Below are positions 17,262 to 26,664 of a stretch of 64,000 nucleotides of DNA, piece after piece; position 1 is the stretch's first letter; the number at the start of each line of letters is the position of its first letter. Both the position numbers and the translations under genes were made by a program. Below the pieces are notes generated by a model that made no database searches, was not told where the DNA came from, and was given only the letters and a program-made list of their open reading frames with translations. Source of the DNA: MWCO01 sp964488865 (GTDB taxonomy: Bacteria > Myxococcota_A > Polyangia > Polyangiales > Polyangiaceae); assembly GCA_964488865.1 (NCBI GenBank), contig CAZAWR010000040.1:1-64000 (forward strand), in the 5' to 3' direction.

Positions 17262-20150
17262 GTGAACCTCGAACTCCGCGCCGTTCTCGACCTTGCCTCC
17301 TTCATCGACCCCGGTGCGGCATCCCGTGCGGCCGGCGCGACCGACGTGCGCGAGGGGCTTACGACCCTCGCCGTGGCCGCATTTCCCATCGTCGAGGCTC
17401 CGCTGGAGGCGGACCCCTCCTTGCTCGATGCGTGCTTCGAACCGCGGTGGGCCGAGCCTTTCAGCGAACACCGCTACGCCGGCTCCCTAGCTCGTGAGCT
17501 AGCCGACAACGACGACCCAGCCTCGGTGATCCGTCGCTTCGCTGCGCGTCACCGCTTGCGCATCGCTCTGCGAGAGATCCTTCCCGAAGCCGTGGGCGGC
17601 GCCCCCGTGCACGTGACCGCGCGAGAGCTCAGCGACCTCGCCGCGGCCACCATCGATGCCGCCCTCGCCGTCGCCACCCGCGACGTCCAAGCTCGCTTCG
17701 GCTCTCCTCGCCGTGTCGACGGTTCCCCCTCCACCCTTTGTGTGATCGGGATGGGCAAGCTCGGTGCGGGGGAGCTCAACGCTGGGTCCGACGTCGACCT
17801 GGTTTGCTTCTATGACACGGACGAGGGGGCGACGGCGGGATCGGACGAGATCCCGCTGCACGAGTTCTGGACGCGGGTCGTTCGGCGCATGGTGCCGTTG
17901 CTCGACGAGGTGACGTCGGACGGTTTTGTTTGGCGCGTGGACCTGCGGTTGCGGCCGGAGGGGACGCGAGGGCCGCTGGTGAACGCATTGCCTGCGATGC
18001 TTCGGTACTACGAAACGTGGGGTCGATTGTGGGAGCGTGCGGCCTGGACGCGGGCCTGGCCGATTGCGGGGGACAGGGACCTGGGCCGGGAGCTGATGCG
18101 CGAGATGGAGCCGTTTGTGTATCGGCGGGCGGTGGACCCGCGCATCGCGAACGCGATGAGCGAGTTGGTGGAGCAAGCGCGGGCCGAACGTGGCGACGTG
18201 GAACGGGACCTGAAGCTGGGGCTGGGAGGAATCCGTGAGCTCGAGACGTTCGTGCAAGCGCTGCAGCTGGTCTGGGGTGGAAAGAACCCCTCGCTGCGCG
18301 TTCGTCCCACGCTCGAGGCGCTCGACAGGCTGCGCTCCCATGGCTTGGTGACGGAGCGAGAAGCGTCGGTCCTCGGCGACGCCTACACGACGCTCCGATC
18401 CGCGGAGCATCTCGTACAGAACGCGTCGGGGGTGCAGACGCACGAGGTGCCTCCGGACGCGCCCTCGAGGGTGCGGCTGGCGCGGAGTTTGGGGTTTGCT
18501 AGTTGGGAAGATTTCGACATCCACCTGCAGGGCGTGAAGCACCGGGTGCACGCGTGCATCGAGGGCCTTCGATCGGGGGATGACCGTCCCCCTCGCTGGA
18601 ACGCGCTTCTCGCGAGCGTGGACGGAGGCGAGGTGGATGCGGTGCGGCGGTTGCTCGAGGAGAGCCTCGGGGAGATGGCAACGCACGAGCTGGCGCGGGA
18701 TGTGGTGGCGCTCGGGGCGCGTCCCGACGAGCTGCTCGGGTCGGTGACGCGAGAGCGTGCGCCGGGTCATGCGGAGGCTTTGATCGACGCGCTCGTGGAG
18801 AGTGCGGACCCGGAGCAGGCGGCGCGAAGTCTTTGTGTATGCGTGTCCCATCGCGGCTTCCGTCCGGTGATCGCGTCCGCGTTGCGGGAACCTCCCGCGC
18901 TGCTTCGACGTTTCGTCACGGCGCTGGGAGGATCGGCGTTTCTAGGTGACCTGATCGTGCGTCATCCGGAGCTGGCGGAGCACGCGTTGCTGTCTCGCGG
19001 CATGCCGAGTCCCGAGGCTGCGGTGAGCGCGGTGCGAAGGGAGGTGGAGTCTCTCGGTCCGCAAGGCATGCTCGACCCGGAGCTCGTCGCAGGCGCGTTA
19101 CGGCGTGCGAAGGTGCGGGTCACCCTCGAGGTCGTGCTCGCGGACATGGCCGAGGAGGTTCGCGTGCAGGACGTGACCTTGGTGCTCTCCACGCTCGCGG
19201 ACGCGTGTCTCGATCATGCCTTGCGTGTGGCAGGGGGCCAGACCGAGCCGGTCCAGGGCATGTGCGTGGTGTCCGTCGGCAAGCTCGGTGGCAACGAGCT
19301 TGGCTACGGGTCTGACCTCGACGTGCTCTTCGTGTTCGAGCCTCGGCCCGGTGAGGACGACGGGGACGCGATGGTGCGTCGTGCACGCCAGGCGCAGAAG
19401 GCCATTCGCGTCATCTCCGGGGTGCACGAGGACGGTCCCGGGTTCGAGCTGGACACGCGCTTGCGACCTTCAGGGTCCCAGGGTGTGCTGGTAACGTCGC
19501 TCCAATCCTTTGCGCGCTATCACGGGGTGGGAGAGGACGACCGCGCGGCCAGTGTGCGTGCCGCCGCCTGGGAGAGGCAGACGCTGTTGCGAGCTCGCTT
19601 CTCCGCGGGAGATGCCGAGCTAGGACGCCGCGTGATGGAGGTGGCTCACCAGGCGGCGTACGAGGCGGGGCCTCCCGACCTCGCGGAGATTCATCGGCTG
19701 CGCCTGCGCATGGAGAGCGAACTCGGCAGAGAGAAGGCAGGTCGGTTCGACCTCAAGCTCGGACGAGGCGGGCTCGTGGACGTGGAGTTCGTGGTGCAAG
19801 CTCTTCAGATGAAGCACGGTGAGGAGCCGGCGGTTCGCAGCAGCAACACCGTCGATGCCATCCACGGGCTGGAGCGTCGCGGTGCGCTGGATCCGGTCGA
19901 CGCCGAGCTGTTGCGATCGGGCTATGCGTTCCTTCGCAAGCTCGAGCAGCGGCTCCATGTGGTGCACAAGACGTCCCTTCATCTGCTCGACGTGAGGGCC
20001 CCGGGCATGCTTCCTCTCGCGCGGCGGATGGGCTGGACCGGCGCTCCGGGTCGTACGGCCCCCGAGCAGCTCATGGACCGGTATGCCAAGATCACGTCGT
20101 CGATCCGGGACGTGTACCTTCGTCTCATGACCCGCTCCGAGAGCCCTTGA
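17262..20150 (+). CDS. glnE: bifunctional glutamine-synthetase adenylyltransferase/deadenylylase
   Basis: A 962-residue protein of standard GlnE length that adds AMP to, and removes it from, glutamine synthetase in response to PII and glutamine. Two nucleotidyltransferase domains are clear. The N-terminal deadenylylase has GMGKLGAGELNAGSDVD near residue 161. The C-terminal adenylylase has SVGKLGGNELGYGSDLD near residue 671. Both keep the GKLG...EL...SDxD metal site. Each is followed by its regulatory helical domain (LKLGLGGIRELETFVQALQL and LKLGRGGLVDVEFVVQALQM, the matching R-G-I/L repeats). The GTG at 17262 gives family length; an in-frame ATG at 17208 would add 18 residues. No glnA or glnB lies nearby. 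Confidence 0.93.
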   Translation: MNLELRAVLDLASFIDPGAASRAAGATDVREGLTTLAVAAFPIVEAPLEADPSLLDACFEPRWAEPFSEHRYAGSLARELADNDDPASVIRRFAARHRLRIALREILPEAVGGAPVHVTARELSDLAAATIDAALAVATRDVQARFGSPRRVDGSPSTLCVIGMGKLGAGELNAGSDVDLVCFYDTDEGATAGSDEIPLHEFWTRVVRRMVPLLDEVTSDGFVWRVDLRLRPEGTRGPLVNALPAMLRYYETWGRLWERAAWTRAWPIAGDRDLGRELMREMEPFVYRRAVDPRIANAMSELVEQARAERGDVERDLKLGLGGIRELETFVQALQLVWGGKNPSLRVRPTLEALDRLRSHGLVTEREASVLGDAYTTLRSAEHLVQNASGVQTHEVPPDAPSRVRLARSLGFASWEDFDIHLQGVKHRVHACIEGLRSGDDRPPRWNALLASVDGGEVDAVRRLLEESLGEMATHELARDVVALGARPDELLGSVTRERAPGHAEALIDALVESADPEQAARSLCVCVSHRGFRPVIASALREPPALLRRFVTALGGSAFLGDLIVRHPELAEHALLSRGMPSPEAAVSAVRREVESLGPQGMLDPELVAGALRRAKVRVTLEVVLADMAEEVRVQDVTLVLSTLADACLDHALRVAGGQTEPVQGMCVVSVGKLGGNELGYGSDLDVLFVFEPRPGEDDGDAMVRRARQAQKAIRVISGVHEDGPGFELDTRLRPSGSQGVLVTSLQSFARYHGVGEDDRAASVRAAAWERQTLLRARFSAGDAELGRRVMEVAHQAAYEAGPPDLAEIHRLRLRMESELGREKAGRFDLKLGRGGLVDVEFVVQALQMKHGEEPAVRSSNTVDAIHGLERRGALDPVDAELLRSGYAFLRKLEQRLHVVHKTSLHLLDVRAPGMLPLARRMGWTGAPGRTAPEQLMDRYAKITSSIRDVYLRLMTRSESP

Positions 20151-20221
20151 CTCGCGAAGACCCTTCCGGCTTTCTATCCATCCTGCCAGGCCACCCGGCC
20201 TGCGGGAGGGAGACAAACGTC

Positions 20222-21151
20222 ATGGCTGATTCCCCCATTCTGGTCACGGGAGGCGCCGGCTTCATCGGTTCCAACCTCGTCGATGCGCTGCTGGCCAAGG
20301 GTCACCGCGTGCGCGTGCTCGACAACCTGTCCACGGGCAAGCGCGACAACCTGCCGGACGACCCGCGCGTCGAATTGGTCGTGGGGGACGTGGCGGACCC
20401 CGAATGCATTCACCGCATCGTTCGTGGTTGCAGCGCCGTGGCTCATCTCGCAGCAGTCGCGTCCGTGCAAGCGTCGGTGGACGATCCCATCGGCACGCAC
20501 CGCAGCAACCTCGTGGGTACGATCCACCTGTGCGAGGCGATGCGAGAAGCCGGCGTCACGCGGGTCGTGTACGCCTCGAGCGCCGCGGTCTACGGCAACA
20601 ACGGCGAAGGCCAAGCCATCGACGAGGACACGCCCAAGGCGCCGCTGACCCCCTACGCGGCCGACAAGCTCGCCAGCGAGCACTACCTGGACTTCTACCG
20701 TCGGCAGCACGGGCTCGAGCCCGTGATCTTTCGCTTCTTCAACATCTACGGACCGCGCCAGGACCCCTCGTCGCCGTACTCCGGTGTGATCAGCATCTTC
20801 ACCGAGCGGGCGCAGAAGGCACTGCCGATCATCGTCTTCGGCGACGGCGGCCAGACCCGCGACTTCGTCTACGTGGGGGACCTCGTCGACGTGCTGGTGC
20901 AGGCGATCGAGAGTCCCACCGGGGCCGGCCAGGCGATGAACGTCGGGTTGAACCGCGCCACCACACTCAACGAGTTGCTGGAGGCGATCGGGCAGGTGCT
21001 GGGAGGGCTGCCGCCGGTGAGTTACCAGGGCCCACGCGCCGGCGACATTCGCCACTCGCGAGCGAACAATGCGCGGCTTCTGAAGCACTATCGACTTCCG
21101 GACCCGCCCACGGGCATGCGAGACGGGCTCTCGCGATTGCTGGGGAAGTAG
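20222..21151 (+). CDS. NAD-dependent sugar-nucleotide epimerase (UDP-hexose 4-epimerase-like)
   Basis: A 309-residue extended SDR enzyme. It has the NAD(P)-binding motif TGGAGFIGS at the N-terminus, the catalytic-side YASSAAVYG, and the active-site pair in PYAADKLASE (Tyr-x3-Lys). The substrate-binding strand FRFFNIYGPRQDPSSPYSG is followed by FGDGGQTRDFVYVGD. These match the GalE/WbpP group that interconverts UDP-glucose/galactose or the N-acetyl forms. The exact substrate cannot be read from sequence, so I give no symbol. The ATG at 20222 is preceded by gggagggag. The gene ends 4 bp before the first copy of the 106-bp hairpin repeat. Confidence 0.88.
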   Translation: MADSPILVTGGAGFIGSNLVDALLAKGHRVRVLDNLSTGKRDNLPDDPRVELVVGDVADPECIHRIVRGCSAVAHLAAVASVQASVDDPIGTHRSNLVGTIHLCEAMREAGVTRVVYASSAAVYGNNGEGQAIDEDTPKAPLTPYAADKLASEHYLDFYRRQHGLEPVIFRFFNIYGPRQDPSSPYSGVISIFTERAQKALPIIVFGDGGQTRDFVYVGDLVDVLVQAIESPTGAGQAMNVGLNRATTLNELLEAIGQVLGGLPPVSYQGPRAGDIRHSRANNARLLKHYRLPDPPTGMRDGLSRLLGK

Positions 21152-21154
21152 GCT

Positions 21155-21260
21155 AGGCGTTTTGGGGTGAGCCGCGGTGAGCGCGGCGAGGGGGCTTTTC
21201 GAAAGCCCCCTTAGAAGGTCCTAGACCCAAAGCAGCGCGGAGCGCTTGATTTGGGGCTAG
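21155..21260. repeat. 106-bp dispersed two-hairpin repeat, copy 1
   Basis: This block matches 41754-41859 almost base for base over the same 106-bp length. It begins aggcgttttggggtgagc, contains a G5CTTT hairpin, and ends with a second stem flanked by tagacccaaa and tttggggcta (one mismatch) around an inner AGCGC-GGA-GCGCT stem. Here its right arm supplies the stop codon (complement of 21257-21259) of the minus-strand lipoprotein gene. Confidence 0.9.
21190..21210. terminator. strong hairpin inside repeat copy 1
   Basis: GGGGGCTTT-TCG-AAAGCCCCC is a perfect 9-bp stem with a 3-nt loop, followed by ttag rather than a T-run. It lies between the convergent epimerase and lipoprotein genes and could terminate from either side. 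Confidence 0.55.
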
Positions 21261-22900
21261 GGCCTGCGAGCAGGCAGCCATGCGGGCTTGGCGCGAAGGG
21301 CACCGAGTTGTTCCTGGCGCTTGCGTTCGTCCGTTCCGTCCTCCGCGAGGCAGGTGATCTCACCGCGGGGCGCGCGCGCATCGCCTGCCACCACCGACTC
21401 GAACCTCGCCGAGGTCAGGTTCATGGTGTCGCGGCAGAACGCGAGCACCTGGGTTCCGGCCGACAGGATGCCACTGTGCAATTCATTGCGCTTCACCTTG
21501 CTCGGTTGTCCGTCGGAGATCTTCTCGACCGTGACGTCCTCGCCGTCGACGGACGTGACGACACCGAGCAGGTACAGGTCGTCGTTGCGACCGGTGGGAA
21601 GCCAGACGCGCTCGCCCACGAGGGCCGGGCCCACGGGCAACCAGGTCGTGGTGTCCTCGGTCTTGAGGACGCTCGTCTGGATCCAACCCTGGGAGGCGCG
21701 GAAGCGGTCTTCCCAGGAGGAGGCGTTTTCGGGCTGCTGCGCGGTGACGAGGCTGAAGGACGGGCTCCTGGCGAGGACCCAGAGTTTGGTGCCGTGGGGG
21801 ATCTTGCCGGTGGCCGCGGCGGACGAGGAGGTGGTCGGGTGCAGGGAGGTGGCGCCGAAGCTGAACATGGGCTTGGGCTTGGCCTCGGAGAGGCAGCGGA
21901 GCTTGCTGCATTCGAGCCACGCGGTGAGGTGATCGCGCATGCGCTCGAGGTCCGGAGAGACGTTCATGCCCTTGAACAGCTCGAGGGCGCGGTGGACGTC
22001 GGCGAGCACGGGCTCCGCGGTGCGGCTGCCGAGCGACTTCTTGCCCTTGGCGAGAAGCTCCGTGGTGATGGCGTCACGGGCACGTTGCTTGGCCGCTTCG
22101 ACCTGCTGGGGACCGGCCTTGCCGTCGACCGCCCACGCATCGAACGTGGCGAACGCTTCCTTCCATCGACCGGCGGCCATGTCCTTGGCCGTACGCTCGG
22201 CCATGGCGGCCACGACCGCGTCGTTGAGCGAGGTGAGTAGCGCGAACTGCGTGTCCTCTCCGTAAGCGCGCTTCGCGTCCTCGCTCGCCAGCGCCTTGCG
22301 TACGGGCGCGTAGTCGTCATTGGCCTTCGCGGCCTCGATCGCGCTCTGCATGCAGCCGGAGATGGGCTGCAGGGTAGCCTTTCGCAGGTCGCGAGCGAGC
22401 TGAGCGGAGGGTGAGTCACCGAGCGTCTGGCCCACGATGCTGACGGCCTTGGTGCAGCCTTGCAGGGACGCGTCCTTGCCGAGGGTTCCTTGCACACGCT
22501 CCGCAGCGTCCCTCGCGTCGGCGCGGTCGACCTGTTCGAGCGTTCCCTTGGCGGACTGAGCGATGATCGGGTCCCCGAGCTCGATCGCGCGGGAAGCGAG
22601 CATGCGTGCTTCCTCCCAGTCTCCGCGACCGACGGCCACGAGGGCGAGCTCCGCGCTGAGGCGTGCGACCCCGATGCGCGCTCGACCCGACGCGTCCGTG
22701 TCGGGGAAGCGCTTCATCACGGCCTCGAAGGCCTCGACCGTGTTGGCTTCTTGGGCCTTCTCGAGGGCGCGATCGGCATCGGCCTCGGTCTGGGCAGCGG
22801 GGGAAGGGTTGCTCTGCGCGCCGGAGCAGCCGGACATCGCGAGCGCCAGGAGGGTGCCACCCAGTACGGTGGCTCGCCCGAAGGAGAGGAAGAAACGCAC
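21257..22900 (-). CDS. unknown lipoprotein with helical repeats and a beta-rich C-terminus
   Basis: A 547-residue exported protein. The GTG at 22900 starts a signal peptide with a Cys after LALAMSG, a reasonable lipobox. The mature N-terminal two thirds are helical and Ala/Glu/Lys-rich (ADADRALEKAQEANTVEAF, ARIGVARLSAELALV, EEARMLASRAIELGDP), suggesting TPR-like helices. The last ~180 residues are beta-rich, with two stretches resembling SH3/Tudor-like strands (LPVGPALVGERVWLPTGR, LLGVVTSVDGEDVTVEKISD), and contain a few Cys. I do not recognise the family. A much longer open frame runs upstream to 24070, but it is only antisense/alternate-frame shadow of the next gene. The stop lies within the 106-bp repeat. 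Confidence 0.75.
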   Translation of the reverse strand: MRFFLSFGRATVLGGTLLALAMSGCSGAQSNPSPAAQTEADADRALEKAQEANTVEAFEAVMKRFPDTDASGRARIGVARLSAELALVAVGRGDWEEARMLASRAIELGDPIIAQSAKGTLEQVDRADARDAAERVQGTLGKDASLQGCTKAVSIVGQTLGDSPSAQLARDLRKATLQPISGCMQSAIEAAKANDDYAPVRKALASEDAKRAYGEDTQFALLTSLNDAVVAAMAERTAKDMAAGRWKEAFATFDAWAVDGKAGPQQVEAAKQRARDAITTELLAKGKKSLGSRTAEPVLADVHRALELFKGMNVSPDLERMRDHLTAWLECSKLRCLSEAKPKPMFSFGATSLHPTTSSSAAATGKIPHGTKLWVLARSPSFSLVTAQQPENASSWEDRFRASQGWIQTSVLKTEDTTTWLPVGPALVGERVWLPTGRNDDLYLLGVVTSVDGEDVTVEKISDGQPSKVKRNELHSGILSAGTQVLAFCRDTMNLTSARFESVVAGDARAPRGEITCLAEDGTDERKRQEQLGALRAKPAWLPARRP

Positions 22901-22932
22901 GGGACTGCTTTGGCAGACGGAGTCGGGTGCCG

Positions 22933-23997
22933 TCAAGGTGCTTCGACGAGCTGCTTCTGAACCCATTCCCAGGGTTCGGAGGCCCCCAGGGTGTCCACGA
23001 TCATGATGGCTTCCGCCGCGGCCAGGTCCATGCGCGTGCCGGTCTTGTGCAGGCGGTCGGTGAGCCGTCGCGCGAGCGCGTAGCGCGCGGCCATGTTCGC
23101 CTTGGCCTGGTACGCAGTCCCGTCCGCGCTCCAGGACATGGCCCAGAGGTAGTCTGCCAGCCAGGATCCGAAGACCCTTCGTGGCGACACCGGCTCCACC
23201 ACCCGACTTGCCGTCCGGCGCAGCGTCCAGTCCCAGGGGCGCAGCGGCGCGCTCCAAGGGTGCCGGGTCTCCCGAAGCTCCAGGGCCGCCCAGCGCACCG
23301 CGCAAAAGAACCCGTCGTCCTCGTCCTCGTCCTCCACCCACGCGAGCATGCGCTTCGACATCGCATGCCACGACTTCTTGCGCAGGGGCGGAAGCTGCTC
23401 CGAATGCTCCATCCCCAGCACGTCGCGCAAGCGCGGCTGCGGGTCCGGACCGTCCAGTTGCTCGAGCAACACCGTCTCCCACGCCATGTAGTCGTCGAAG
23501 CGAATGTCCTTGCCGCCGCGCCACATCACGCGACGGCCCACCTTCACATCGTGCTCGATCTTCCCCGTCTTCGGGGAGGCGAGGATGGACCGTGCGCGCG
23601 CCTCGTCGAGGGGGGCGCCGTCGCCGATGGACACGCACGGGCACCGGTGAGAGAGAGTGACGCGCGTGCCGTGGGGCGTCTTGGCCGCCCCGACGGGGAA
23701 GTGACGGCACACCGCGGGCTTCTGCGCCTCGCCTACGGCGGCGTGGAGGCGGCACCGCGCGTCCTCGTCCAGGAACACGCATCGGTGCTTGTGGGTGGCA
23801 AGGACCAGGTCCTCGATGCCGTCGTGATAGACGACCATCCTGCGTTTGCCGTCCGGCAAGGCGATGGGCGCCTTCTCCTTCACGAACTTCGCCTCCCGCT
23901 TGGTCAGCGGGCCGAGCAAGTGGATGGTCGTGCAGCAGGTGCCGTCGCCGTGGCACTCGTAGCGGGCGTTGGGTCGAATCAGAAGCCGTGGAGACAC
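22933..23997 (-). CDS. YkgJ-family cysteine-cluster protein
   Basis: A 354-residue protein with the zinc/iron-chelating Cys cluster of the YkgJ (UPF0153/CxxCxxCC) family in its first half. Visible pieces are YECHGDGTCC near residue 13, HRCVFLDEDARCRLH near 71-85, AVCRHFPVG near 97 and SHRCPCVS near 117. The second half is helical and Trp-rich (AWVEDEDEDDGFFCAVRWA, WLADYLWAMSW) and is longer than in the small YkgJ proteins. The family is suspected to bind iron or zinc, but its role is not established. It is 32 bp upstream of the lipoprotein gene in the same direction, so the two may form an operon. The neighbour at 24127 is divergent, with 129 bp between the starts. Confidence 0.85.
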   Translation of the reverse strand: MSPRLLIRPNARYECHGDGTCCTTIHLLGPLTKREAKFVKEKAPIALPDGKRRMVVYHDGIEDLVLATHKHRCVFLDEDARCRLHAAVGEAQKPAVCRHFPVGAAKTPHGTRVTLSHRCPCVSIGDGAPLDEARARSILASPKTGKIEHDVKVGRRVMWRGGKDIRFDDYMAWETVLLEQLDGPDPQPRLRDVLGMEHSEQLPPLRKKSWHAMSKRMLAWVEDEDEDDGFFCAVRWAALELRETRHPWSAPLRPWDWTLRRTASRVVEPVSPRRVFGSWLADYLWAMSWSADGTAYQAKANMAARYALARRLTDRLHKTGTRMDLAAAEAIMIVDTLGASEPWEWVQKQLVEAP

Positions 23998-24126
23998 CCG
24001 GCGACCATGCTCGAAAAGGCACGACGATGCGAGTGCGATCTGGGTGGTCTTCGTTCACCCATGGTTTCAAGCACCCTCGGCGCTACCCGCTTTGCGTCGT
24101 GCGCGCAGAGAGATAGTCTGGCGCCG

Positions 24127-24534
24127 ATGACCTTCGAAGAGATCGTTTCCTATCTGCGGGCCGATGGCTGGCCCATCGAACCCCTGCGCGAGAAGACCGT
24201 GCGAAGCAGCTTCCGCGCGGACACTCGGGCGTTCACGTTCTTCGTGCATGCGGAAGGCGCGTATATCGTCCTCGCGGTCGTCCCCTACCTGCGTCTCCCC
24301 GTCGAAGAAGACACCGCTCAGATCCTGATGGACCGCCTGCTGCACCTCAACAACGAGATGGTGTTCGCCAAGTTCTCGGTGGACGAAGACGGGGACGTCA
24401 TCCTCTCGGTCGAGTACCCGATGGCGCACTTGGACCAGACCGAGATTCGCGATGCCCTCGACGTGCTCACGTACTACGCGAACACGCACTGGCCGGAAAT
24501 TTCGAAGATGGGAGGGCCGCCTCCGGAAGTGTGA
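24127..24534 (+). CDS. YbjN-like small cytoplasmic protein
   Basis: A 135-residue soluble protein. The alpha-beta-beta-beta-alpha pattern is typical of the YbjN / type III secretion chaperone-like fold: MTFEEIVSYLRADGW, SFRADTRAFTFFVHAEG, YIVLAVVPYLRLP, LLHLNNEMVFAKFSVDEDGDV and LSVEYPMAHLDQTEIRDALD. The LLHLNNEMVFAKF signature, with partner helices on either side, is the best support. YbjN proteins influence stress responses or may act as binding partners; no direct function is known. The assignment rests on pattern rather than identity. The next gene ends 12 bp downstream on the opposite strand. Confidence 0.65.
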   Translation: MTFEEIVSYLRADGWPIEPLREKTVRSSFRADTRAFTFFVHAEGAYIVLAVVPYLRLPVEEDTAQILMDRLLHLNNEMVFAKFSVDEDGDVILSVEYPMAHLDQTEIRDALDVLTYYANTHWPEISKMGGPPPEV

Positions 24535-24546
24535 GGCGGCCGCGCC

Positions 24547-26664
24547 TCACTGGGCGCGCAAGAACTGACTGTAGGCGTCGAGGTTGTGGGGCCGCCCGAG
24601 GAACTGCTCGACGAGCTTGTTCTCGTCTTCCCCGGCACCTTGCTCGAGCACGGTGCGACGCCACTCGCGCGCGACCTTGGGGTTCATGTAGCCCTCCTTC
24701 TCGAAGCGGGTCAGCACGTCCAGGGCGATCACGAGAGCCCATTGGTAGCTGTAGTAACCGGCGTCGTAACCCATGAGGTGGCCGAAGGTCGCCTGGAAGT
24801 GCGTGTCGGGCAGGTAGGCGAAGCGCTGGGTCTTGGCCATGACCTCGGCGAAGACTTTCGTGGTGTCCACCGGGGGCGGCTGGCTGTGGTACGCGAGGTC
24901 GAGGGCGGCGAGGGACACCTGCCGCTCGGTGTGCAACGTCCGACCGAACGCGCGGGATCGGACGAGCGCCTTGAAGAGGTCCTCCGGGATCGGCTTGCCC
25001 GTCTCGTGGTGCTTGGCGAAGGTGTCGAGGATCTCCTTGCGGTAGGCCCACTCCTCGAACATCTGGGACGGGGTTTCCACGAAGTCTCGCGCGGTGTTGG
25101 TTCCCGCGTAGGACGCCAGGGGCTGGCGCGTGAGCACGTGGTGCAGCACGTGCCCGAACTCGTGGAAGAACGTGGTGACTTCGTTGTGCGTCATGAGGGC
25201 CGGGGAGTCGCCCGGCTTGGGGAAGTTGCACACCAGCGCCGCGATCGGCGGCAGATAGCGCCCGTCGCCCAGGTCCTTGCCGGGCCGGATCTCGAACATC
25301 GCCGCGTGCTTGTATTTGCCCTCTCGCGGGTACAGGTCGAGGTAAATTCTTCCCACCGGCCGTCCCCGATCGACCACCTGGTAGGCCCGCACGTCCTCGT
25401 GCCACGCGGGCGCGCCACGCATCGGAACGAGCCGGATGCCGTACATTCGCTCGACGATCCGCAGAAGACCCCGCGTCACCGCGCTCACCTCGAGGTACTT
25501 GCTCAGCTCCTTGGCGTCGAAGCCGTACTTGCGCTCCCGCAGCTTCTGCTCGACGTAGAGGCGCTCGTAGTTCGGCATTTGCGCGCCAGGCTTGTGGCCG
25601 AGGCGACGGTACTCCGCCACGAACTGCTGGTACTCCTTGCGTGCGGGCTCCTGCAGTTCCTTGGACAGGCGATCGAGGAAGTCGCGTACGGTGCCGGCGG
25701 TCTTCGCCATGCGCGGTTCGATGGCGTAGTCCGCCCACGTCTCGTAGCCGAGGAGCTTGGCCTTCTCGCTGCGCAAGGCCAGGACACGGTCGAGGATCGG
25801 CAGGTTCTTGTCCGCGGCCCGGCTGTCGAACTTGGCCGTCAAGTCGCGAGCCACGGTTCGGTCCTCGCAGTAGGTGACGACAGGGAAGTAGTCCGGGTAG
25901 TTGGTGGTGAGGGTGACGAGACCGTCCGGTCCGGGCTTGTGCTGATCGACGAAGGACTCGGGCAGGCCCTTGAGCTGGGACGGCTTCACCTGAATGGTCA
26001 GGACCGCGTCCGAGATGTTCGAGGAGAAGTCCTGCTGCAGCTTGGTGAGCTCGTCGTTGATTTCGCGCAGGCGCGCTTGCTTGTCGGGGGGCAGCTCGAG
26101 ACCGTTGCGCCGCAGGTCGCGGAGCAACTCGCGCAGCAGCCGCTCCCGCACGCCTTCCAAGGGCTCCTTGCGCGCGGCGTATCGCTGAATGACCCCGGCG
26201 AAGCGGGCATCGAGCATCAGGTCCGTCCTGAACTTGTCGACCTTGGGCTCGCACGCCTTCGCGGCTTCTCGCAGGTCCTTGTCAGGGTGCCCCAAAGCCA
26301 TGAGCGACGGGAACCCTCCCGCCACGGATAGCTCGAGGACGATCTCGTCGAATCGCCCGACGGTGTTTTCCCACGTCAGCGTTTCGGGGGGCGCCTTGTC
26401 CAGGGCCCGCATGGACTCGAGGACGGTCCGCGCGCGTCCGATGTGCTCGTCGCACAACGCGGTGATGTCGGCGACGGACAGGCCGGAGGCGACGGGGTCG
26501 ACGTCGGCAGTGGGGGTAGGGGGCGGCTCGGGCGGTGGTTCGGGCATGAGGACGGGAGTGGGCATGGCTGGGGGAGGAGGGATCCGGATCGGGTTGTCAG
26601 GGGAGCCGCAGCCCAAGGCGACGGCGAGGCCCACGCACAGGGGGAACAGGGTTCGCAAGCGCAT
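24547..26664 (-). CDS. M3-family zinc metallopeptidase lipoprotein (oligopeptidase-like)
   Basis: A 705-residue thimet/oligopeptidase A-like (M3A) enzyme. The zinc motif HEFGH lies in TTFFHEFGHVLHHVL near residue 500, followed by the usual ETPSQMFEEWAY helix with the third Glu ligand about 27 residues later. The substrate loop TH-x-QATFGHLMGYDAGYYSY keeps the family Tyr and Gly residues. Unlike the typical cytosolic members, it starts with a lipoprotein signal (hydrophobic core then ALGC) and a Pro-rich linker (PEPPPEPPPTP), so it is predicted to be anchored in the periplasm. It probably degrades short peptides there. A convergent gene lies 12 bp downstream. Confidence 0.92.
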   Translation of the reverse strand: MRLRTLFPLCVGLAVALGCGSPDNPIRIPPPPAMPTPVLMPEPPPEPPPTPTADVDPVASGLSVADITALCDEHIGRARTVLESMRALDKAPPETLTWENTVGRFDEIVLELSVAGGFPSLMALGHPDKDLREAAKACEPKVDKFRTDLMLDARFAGVIQRYAARKEPLEGVRERLLRELLRDLRRNGLELPPDKQARLREINDELTKLQQDFSSNISDAVLTIQVKPSQLKGLPESFVDQHKPGPDGLVTLTTNYPDYFPVVTYCEDRTVARDLTAKFDSRAADKNLPILDRVLALRSEKAKLLGYETWADYAIEPRMAKTAGTVRDFLDRLSKELQEPARKEYQQFVAEYRRLGHKPGAQMPNYERLYVEQKLRERKYGFDAKELSKYLEVSAVTRGLLRIVERMYGIRLVPMRGAPAWHEDVRAYQVVDRGRPVGRIYLDLYPREGKYKHAAMFEIRPGKDLGDGRYLPPIAALVCNFPKPGDSPALMTHNEVTTFFHEFGHVLHHVLTRQPLASYAGTNTARDFVETPSQMFEEWAYRKEILDTFAKHHETGKPIPEDLFKALVRSRAFGRTLHTERQVSLAALDLAYHSQPPPVDTTKVFAEVMAKTQRFAYLPDTHFQATFGHLMGYDAGYYSYQWALVIALDVLTRFEKEGYMNPKVAREWRRTVLEQGAGEDENKLVEQFLGRPHNLDAYSQFLRAQ

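Noticed and set aside
22933..24070. A very long frame continuing the lipoprotein gene upstream to 24070 on the minus strand
   Set aside because: That part overlaps the YkgJ-family gene, whose Cys-cluster motifs are clear, and has an Arg/Gly-rich composition typical of a shadow frame. A good signal peptide start exists at 22900.
24586..26331. 581-residue plus-strand frame opposite the M3 peptidase
   Set aside because: It has no family motif and is the antisense shadow of a metallopeptidase with an intact HEFGH site.
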